From: an uncultured Collinsella sp.
GTDB taxonomy: Bacteria; Actinomycetota; Coriobacteriia; Coriobacteriales; Coriobacteriaceae
Direction: 5' to 3'
Length of the DNA stretch: 64,000 nucleotides
Assembly (NCBI GenBank): GCA_900545615.1
Contig: UQZM01000002.1
Coordinates: 27,406 to 91,405, forward strand
The translations under genes were made by a program, and so were the position numbers. Of this stretch, positions 59,545-64,000 are shown piece by piece. Every line of letters starts with the position of its first letter. The stretch's first letter is position 1. The notes under the pieces are model-generated. The model saw only the letters and a program-made list of their open reading frames with translations, ran no database searches and was not told where the DNA came from.

Positions 59545-60219
59545 CTAGCGACGCTCATCCGTCGGTGCGCCCTCGACGATCGCGATGCCCGCCGATGCAC
59601 CTAACGCGCTGGCGCCGGCCTCGATGAATGCGCAAGCCTCTTCGTAATTATGGATACCGCCCGCCGCCTTGATTGCCACGGCATCGCCGAGCACCTCGTG
59701 CATCAGCCGCACGTCCTCGAGCTTAGCACCGCCAAAGCTTCTGCCGGTCGATGTCTTAAGGAATCCCGGCTTGGCCTCCAGCGCGATCTCGCATACACGG
59801 CGCTTGGCGGCGTCGTCGCCGTCCAGCTTGCACATCTCGACGATTACCTTGTCAGTGATGCCATGCGCGCGACAAAAATCAGCAATGGTAGTCATCTCGC
59901 GCTCGATGGCATCAAAATCGCGGTTCTCGATCGACCCCTGATTCAAAACGTAGTCAATCTCGGTAAAGCCACACGCAGCGTATTCCTCAAACCTCGCAAG
60001 CTTCTCCTCAAGCGTCATAGTGCCCTGGGGAAAGTCGATAGCGCCGGCAAGGATGATGTCAGAGCCCTCGAGCATGGCGCGGCCCGTCTCGTACTCCTGC
60101 AGGTTCGCAAATACGCAGCGAAAGTTGTACTTTAACGCCTTCTCGACATACTGCTCAAACGTGTCCTCGGGGGCATCGATATAGTCGATGTATTTATTGA
60201 TGGGTTTGGCAAGCGTCAT
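59545..60219 (-). CDS. deoC: Deoxyribose-phosphate aldolase
   Basis: This 224-residue aldolase cleaves 2-deoxyribose 5-phosphate into acetaldehyde and glyceraldehyde 3-phosphate. The Schiff-base Lys lies in PGFLKTSTGRSFGGAKLEDV, and the second active Lys in VAIKAAGGIHNYEEACAFIE. The N terminus is MTLAKPINKYIDYIDAPEDT. The ATG at 60219 follows AAGGAGGCCCAGC; a longer frame to 60399 is not supported. It works in nucleoside salvage. A hairpin CGTGGTTT...AAAACCACG lies in its leader (60253-60276). Confidence 0.92.
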   Translation of the reverse strand: MTLAKPINKYIDYIDAPEDTFEQYVEKALKYNFRCVFANLQEYETGRAMLEGSDIILAGAIDFPQGTMTLEEKLARFEEYAACGFTEIDYVLNQGSIENRDFDAIEREMTTIADFCRAHGITDKVIVEMCKLDGDDAAKRRVCEIALEAKPGFLKTSTGRSFGGAKLEDVRLMHEVLGDAVAIKAAGGIHNYEEACAFIEAGASALGASAGIAIVEGAPTDERR

Positions 60220-60435
60220 GCTGGGCCTCCTTGTTCGGGGCTGACAACCGATTCGTGGTTTCACGCGAAAAACCACGTTCAATGTACGCCCGACATGCAA
60301 GGACAGCGTCCGCATTCCGACAAGTGGTATGAAATTAGCCGTAAACGTATATTTACGGACAGCGAATGGCACCGCACGCGGATGCCGACAGCAAGACATC
60401 CCCCCTCAATACACCCTCATGCCCATTTAAAGAGC

Positions 60436-60470
60436 AAGGGAGCCTGTATCTGTTGGGATACGGGCCCCTT
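60436..60470 (-). terminator. Terminator after a lost minus-strand gene
   Basis: AAGGGAGCCTGTATC (60436-60450) and GGATACGGGCCCCTT (60456-60470) pair with few mismatches. On the minus strand it lies 30 bases after the TAG of the short remnant. Confidence 0.7.
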
Positions 60471-60499
60471 TCGGCCATGACCCATCTCAGCAACAAAGA

Positions 60500-60538
60500 C
60501 TACTTGCGGTGAGCGCGGTAGAACTCGATCGCACCATC
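60500..60538 (-). pseudogene. 3' end of a gene, cut by the element boundary (possible att site)
   Basis: Twelve codons, DGAIEFYRAHRK and TAG, read on the minus strand right before a terminator and are preceded at once by an in-frame TAA. This looks like the tail of a gene whose front was moved away when an integrated element entered its 3' end. The gene cannot be named from 12 residues. This is inference. Confidence 0.35.
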
Positions 60539-60993
60539 TTATCCGAGCCGGGGCACGTTCGCATAGCGTGGCGCGTGACGGTTGCAAAACCACCCCATTT
60601 GAAACAAACGCAAAAAAGTACTTGCAAAGACACGTTCCGACATATAAGTTGATAAAAGACCGCCGTTGCGGTTTTAAGTAGATCGAGCATATGAAGTTTC
60701 AGTTTTCAGCGTGTAAGAGAAGGAAGATCGGCAAAGTACAACCCCAAACGCAATGACAACTTAATGAGGTAACTGCCACATGTGAGGCACCCAGGGCATT
60801 GCTGTCTCGATTTTGAGCACGATGCCTTCCGCCTTGCATGGGCCGTTCCATCCCGCCCCTGCAGCAACTGCCTCACGGGCTCATTGAAAACCGCATAGCA
60901 CCCCAACGTCAGCACATCACCCACGGCAAGCACATCACTCACGACAACCAACACATCAACAAACAGCACGAACATCAACCGATTGGAGAAGCT

Positions 60994-61884
60994 ATGACAA
61001 ACCACCACGCTGAAGACGGCGATAAGAAAAGCATACTTGATGCCCGCATTGAGCGAGCATATGCAAACGAATATGACGCCGCCTTTGCCGCCGCGACCAT
61101 CAAGAACTACGCGTCGCTACCGCTCGCGACGATCTTGGCCGACCACCCTCAACTGCTGAAGCGCTGCACAAAGATCATGGGCGACCCCGACATTCGCAAG
61201 CTGACAGACCCCTATGCCCCAAAACGCGACAACGATTCGTACGTTCTTACCGTAGGCTGCCTAGCCCATATGCTTACGGCGCTCGACACGAAACTCAAGC
61301 TCGAATGGGAACCCGACGAGCGTCATGAGCTCGAAAACAAGCGGAACACCCTGCGCACCGCACTGTTCCTTCCGTTGGACGGCCTCAAGCGCTGCAACGT
61401 CGAGCTCAATACACAGGCGCGGCAAAAGCCCGGAACCACGGGGCAGAAAACTCCAAGACCCCATGCGGCCATCGTCGACCGCAACCGATATAACCGCATG
61501 ACCGCGCACTTTTCCGCCGAGGGAGCAGCCATAAGGACGCTGATCGATCTGCTGTGCCTCCTGAGCATCAACGAGCTATTTGAGGGCTATCTCGCCCTTG
61601 TTCCCGCGACGGCACCCAAGTCGGTAGCAAAGATCATCGAGACCTGCAGACGCCAGTTTGAGCGCCATCGCACTGGCAGCGAGATGAACGCCAGCATCGC
61701 GCAGTACTACGCGGCTCATTACAAAAATGACGGATGTGCCCCTGTCGAGCATCAGCTGCGGCTCGCCTACACCACGCCCGCCGCAACGCTCCATCGCTTT
61801 GGAGCCCTTGGCGCTTGCGAGCCGCACGAACAGGCAGCCTGCCCCACAACCGAGCTCGATCTCAGGCTCGGACGAACCCTGTAG
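60994..61884 (+). CDS. Unknown protein, first gene of the putative element
   Basis: This 296-residue, mostly helical protein starts MTNHHAEDGDKKSILDARIE and has ADHPQLLKRCTKIMGDPDIR, then LTVGCLAHMLTALDTKLKLE. It has no signal or clear membrane helix; one mildly hydrophobic part is LIDLLCLLSINELFEGYLAL (about 190-210). The start has TTGGAGAAGCT. It lies 63 bases before the ClpP-like gene and shares its direction with the coupling ATPase, so it is probably part of the same conjugation operon. I do not recognise the family. Confidence 0.7.
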   Translation: MTNHHAEDGDKKSILDARIERAYANEYDAAFAAATIKNYASLPLATILADHPQLLKRCTKIMGDPDIRKLTDPYAPKRDNDSYVLTVGCLAHMLTALDTKLKLEWEPDERHELENKRNTLRTALFLPLDGLKRCNVELNTQARQKPGTTGQKTPRPHAAIVDRNRYNRMTAHFSAEGAAIRTLIDLLCLLSINELFEGYLALVPATAPKSVAKIIETCRRQFERHRTGSEMNASIAQYYAAHYKNDGCAPVEHQLRLAYTTPAATLHRFGALGACEPHEQAACPTTELDLRLGRTL

Positions 61885-61947
61885 CCCGCCAGCCCCTCCG
61901 CGGGCAACAATCCTATTCCACAACACAACCAACAGAAAGGAGTCCTC

Positions 61948-62565
61948 ATGGACACCAATCATTCCCCCATCATCAGCCCCCTCACCATGCGTGAATCCGC
62001 CCGAGGTATCACGCTCACCAGCATTTACGATGAGATGCTCGCCCGTCGCGAGCTCTCCGTCATGGGAAACATCGAAACCCCGATGGCCCACGACCTATGC
62101 CAGCAGATCCGCCTGCTCGATGCCACCGACCCCAGCCGCCCCATCACCATATTTGTCGCCAGCGCCGGCGGAAGCGTGCGATCGGGTCTTGCGATCTATG
62201 ACGCCATGCGCCTCGCATCGTGCCCCATCCGCACCGTCTGCCTGGAATTCGCCGCGTCCATGGGCGCCGTAATCTTTATGGGCGGCGACGATCGCCGTAT
62301 GGCGCCCCATGCAGAGCTCATGATTCACGACCCGCTGATCCCCCAGGGGGCAGGCGGCTCGGCACTTGCGCTGCAGGAAACCAGCCGGCGTCTCATGCAG
62401 ACCCGCAAGACCCTCACGCAAATCCTCTCGGACCGCAGCGGCCTCACGCCCAAGCGCATCCAGTCCCTCACTGCAAAAGACACCTACCTTTCGGCCGAGC
62501 GCGCCGTCGAGCTCGGCTTTGCCCACGAAATCCTCTCGACCACCAAGGAGGTCGCCCATGTCTAA
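61948..62565 (+). CDS. ClpP-like serine protease of the element
   Basis: This 205-residue protein has the ClpP fold with an intact triad: Ser104 in FAASMGAVIFMGG, His127 in AELMIHDPLIPQG, and Asp178 in LTAKDTYLSAERAVELGF. IFVASAGGSVRSGLAIYDAM matches the oxyanion strand. It differs from housekeeping ClpP in the N-terminal loop and in the ligand pocket region, and more closely resembles element- or phage-borne ClpP proteins. It overlaps the start of the VirD4-type ATPase gene by eight bases, suggesting a coupled role, perhaps in processing conjugation proteins. AGAAAGGAG precedes the ATG. Confidence 0.88.
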   Translation: MDTNHSPIISPLTMRESARGITLTSIYDEMLARRELSVMGNIETPMAHDLCQQIRLLDATDPSRPITIFVASAGGSVRSGLAIYDAMRLASCPIRTVCLEFAASMGAVIFMGGDDRRMAPHAELMIHDPLIPQGAGGSALALQETSRRLMQTRKTLTQILSDRSGLTPKRIQSLTAKDTYLSAERAVELGFAHEILSTTKEVAHV

Positions 62566-63862
62566 CCTCGCCAGCCGCCTCGCCGCATCTGAGTCCGCAT
62601 CGTCCACCATCCTCGCCAAGGATCGAACGCTTTCCTGCGACACCCGCCAAACGGGACTCAACAACAACGCACTTGTGATCGGCCCCTCGGGAGCCGGCAA
62701 GACCCGAAACGTCCTCAAGCCCAACCTGCTGCAAATGAACGCAAGCTACATCGTGCTCGACACCAAAGGCACGCTCTGTCGCGAAGTGGGACCCGTGCTG
62801 GCAGCCCACGGTTACCGCGTGCATTGTCTCAACTTCGCCGACCTCAACACCGTCCCGGCCCTTGCGCCCGGCATCGAGCGCTGCGGCTACAACCCCCTAA
62901 GGCACATTCGCCGCAAGGCGGACGGCAGGCCCAACCAGCAGGACATCCTCTCGGTGGCAAAGGCCATCTGCCCCATCGAGGACAACAACCAGCCTTTTTG
63001 GGATCATGCGGCGGCAAACCTGCTGTCGTGTCTTATCGCCTACGTCACCGAACAGCTACCCGCCGACGAGCAGACGATCAGCTCGGTCATCAAGCTGATC
63101 GAGCACCTGCAGGACGGTGCCACGGGTCGATTGTTTGACGACCTGATCACGACCGACCCCCAAAGCTATGCCCTCTCGCTATGGCGGCGCTACGCCATTA
63201 CGCAAAATGCCGAGCGCATGCACGCGAGCATCGTCGGCATCCTTGCCGAAAAGGTCATGTGTCTGGGATTCGACGGTGCGGCACAGCTCTATCGTGAGTG
63301 CCATCAGGTGGACTTCGCTTCCATGGGACACACCCCCTGCGCCCTGTTTGTAACCGTGAGCGATATTGACCGCAATCTCGATCCGCTGACCGGCCTCTTT
63401 ATTTCGCAGGCGTTTATGGGCCTCATTCGTGAGGCCGATAGGCAGCCCGACGGCAGCCTGCCCGTGCCCGTGCGCTTTATGCTCGATGACTTCGCAAATC
63501 TGCAGATCCCCCAGATCGACAACGTGCTCTCGATTATCCGAAGCCGCAACATCTGGGCAACGCTGCTACTGCAGTCGACCAACCAGCTCGATGCGCTCTA
63601 TGGCGAGGCACGCGCACGCTCCATCATGGGCAACTGCGACACGCATCTGGTGCTGGCGTTCCAGGATCCCGAGAGTGCCCGGGTGTTTTCCGACCGCGCC
63701 GACGCGCTGCCCAGCACGCTCATGGCGACGCCGATTGATCGCTCGTGGCTCTTTGTACGCGGTCGCACTCCCGAACAGGTCGAGCGCTTTAGGCTCGAAG
63801 ACCATCCGCTCTACGGGGAGCTGCCCGAGGCGCAGCGAGGCCATGCGGAGGCCGAGATCTAG
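62558..63862 (+). CDS. VirD4/TraG-type conjugative coupling ATPase
   Basis: This 434-residue ATPase has Walker A IGPSGAGKTR (42-50), the VirD4-type follow-up NVLKPNLLQMNASYIVLDTK with GTL, Walker B VRFMLDDFANL and the late motif NIWATLLLQSTNQLDALYGE. It would bring relaxase-bound DNA to the type IV secretion channel. It has no N-terminal membrane anchor and is shorter than classic TraG, so a partner may anchor it. The ATG at 62558 has AAGGAGG upstream and overlaps the ClpP-like gene. It is the strongest sign that an integrative conjugative element begins here. Confidence 0.92.
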   Translation: MSNLASRLAASESASSTILAKDRTLSCDTRQTGLNNNALVIGPSGAGKTRNVLKPNLLQMNASYIVLDTKGTLCREVGPVLAAHGYRVHCLNFADLNTVPALAPGIERCGYNPLRHIRRKADGRPNQQDILSVAKAICPIEDNNQPFWDHAAANLLSCLIAYVTEQLPADEQTISSVIKLIEHLQDGATGRLFDDLITTDPQSYALSLWRRYAITQNAERMHASIVGILAEKVMCLGFDGAAQLYRECHQVDFASMGHTPCALFVTVSDIDRNLDPLTGLFISQAFMGLIREADRQPDGSLPVPVRFMLDDFANLQIPQIDNVLSIIRSRNIWATLLLQSTNQLDALYGEARARSIMGNCDTHLVLAFQDPESARVFSDRADALPSTLMATPIDRSWLFVRGRTPEQVERFRLEDHPLYGELPEAQRGHAEAEI

Positions 63863-64000
63863 GCGCAGGGTTCTCGCAGCGCGCGGCGCCCCGGCGATGT
63901 TCCACAAAGGCCGTGCGCCCCGGGACCACGGCAAAATCAGAACCGCCCTTAAAAAGGGTGGTTTGCTCTTAGGGTATAACCCACGGGCCCCGGGCTCGCG
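63863..64000 (+). other. Gap after the coupling ATPase
   Basis: No gene is supported. A hairpin AACCGCCCTT (63941-63950) with AAGGGTGGTT (63954-63963) is visible and may be a terminator or processing stem. The sequence ends in GC-rich bases at the window edge. Confidence 0.5.

Larger units (their letters stand above)
60220..60993. other. 774-base gap: deoC leader, terminator, gene remnant, element end
   Basis: From left to right: the deoC leader hairpin at 60253-60276, a GC hairpin at 60436-60470, the last codons of an unknown minus-strand gene (60500-60538), then about 450 bases without a reading frame that I can support. The stretch 60890-60985 is rich in A and C with repeated CACATCAC words and almost no G on the + strand. 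It is followed by the ribosome site of the first element gene. Confidence 0.5.

Noticed and set aside
60487..60690. 67-codon minus-strand frame near the element boundary
   Set aside because: Its composition is irregular, it has no ribosome site, and the more credible frame there is the 12-codon gene tail.

Overview
The window looks like a chromosome segment from a Collinsella-type gut actinobacterium (Coriobacteriia). It has high GC, GAGG-type ribosome sites before most starts, the acetyl-type diaminopimelate route, a D-aspartate ligase with a racemase, and several ECF and MFS carriers. This assignment comes from gene content and my memory of the group, not from a search.

Layout. 1-7 kb: a cut-off MFS gene, a frameshifted LysR gene, a HIT hydrolase, two paralogous MFS carriers and a type B carboxylesterase, with a divergent MerR regulator. 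7-12 kb: xseB/xseA, a membrane zinc peptidase, RNase D and a lipid kinase. 12-14.3 kb: a wall-anchored C69 dipeptidase interrupted by one in-frame TGA. 14.4-18.7 kb: an ECF transporter operon (two S subunits, a double ATPase, EcfT) behind a leader peptide with three consecutive Trp codons and an attenuator. 18.8-26.5 kb: aspartate racemase and D-aspartate ligase, a MOSC protein, a secreted coiled-coil wall protein, a Ser/Thr kinase cluster, and a solitary HigA antitoxin beside the last 26 codons of its toxin.

26.6-36.6 kb: lysine/diaminopimelate synthesis. A lysine riboswitch precedes a lysA-dapA fused reading frame, dapB and dapH; an M20 deacylase and an aminotransferase close by could supply the missing steps. 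A RelE/Phd-type toxin-antitoxin pair, a nucleoid-associated protein and lactate dehydrogenase lie between them. 36.6-46.2 kb: NAD synthetase, two low-complexity proteins, EttA, an SdpR/SdpI-like pair, TcdA and TatD.

46.3-57.7 kb: a long minus-strand catabolic cluster controlled by a GntR regulator. It holds a YfcC-type permease, a YtcJ-type amidohydrolase, a TIM-barrel isomerase, a FrlB-like SIS deglycase, two PfkB kinases, a second amidohydrolase, YjbQ, BtpA and a FGGY kinase. The core resembles fructoselysine (Amadori product) use. 57.8-60.2 kb: two HAD phosphatases and DeoC. From about 60.5 kb to the end the window enters what appears to be an integrated conjugative element (unknown protein, ClpP-like protease, VirD4/TraG coupling ATPase).

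The most unusual signals are a three-copy structured intergenic element (15.3, 32.0 and 41.4 kb) with a conserved internal loop and changing stems, sitting just after stop codons; the Trp-leader ECF operon; and the lysA-dapA fusion with an intact internal ribosome site.
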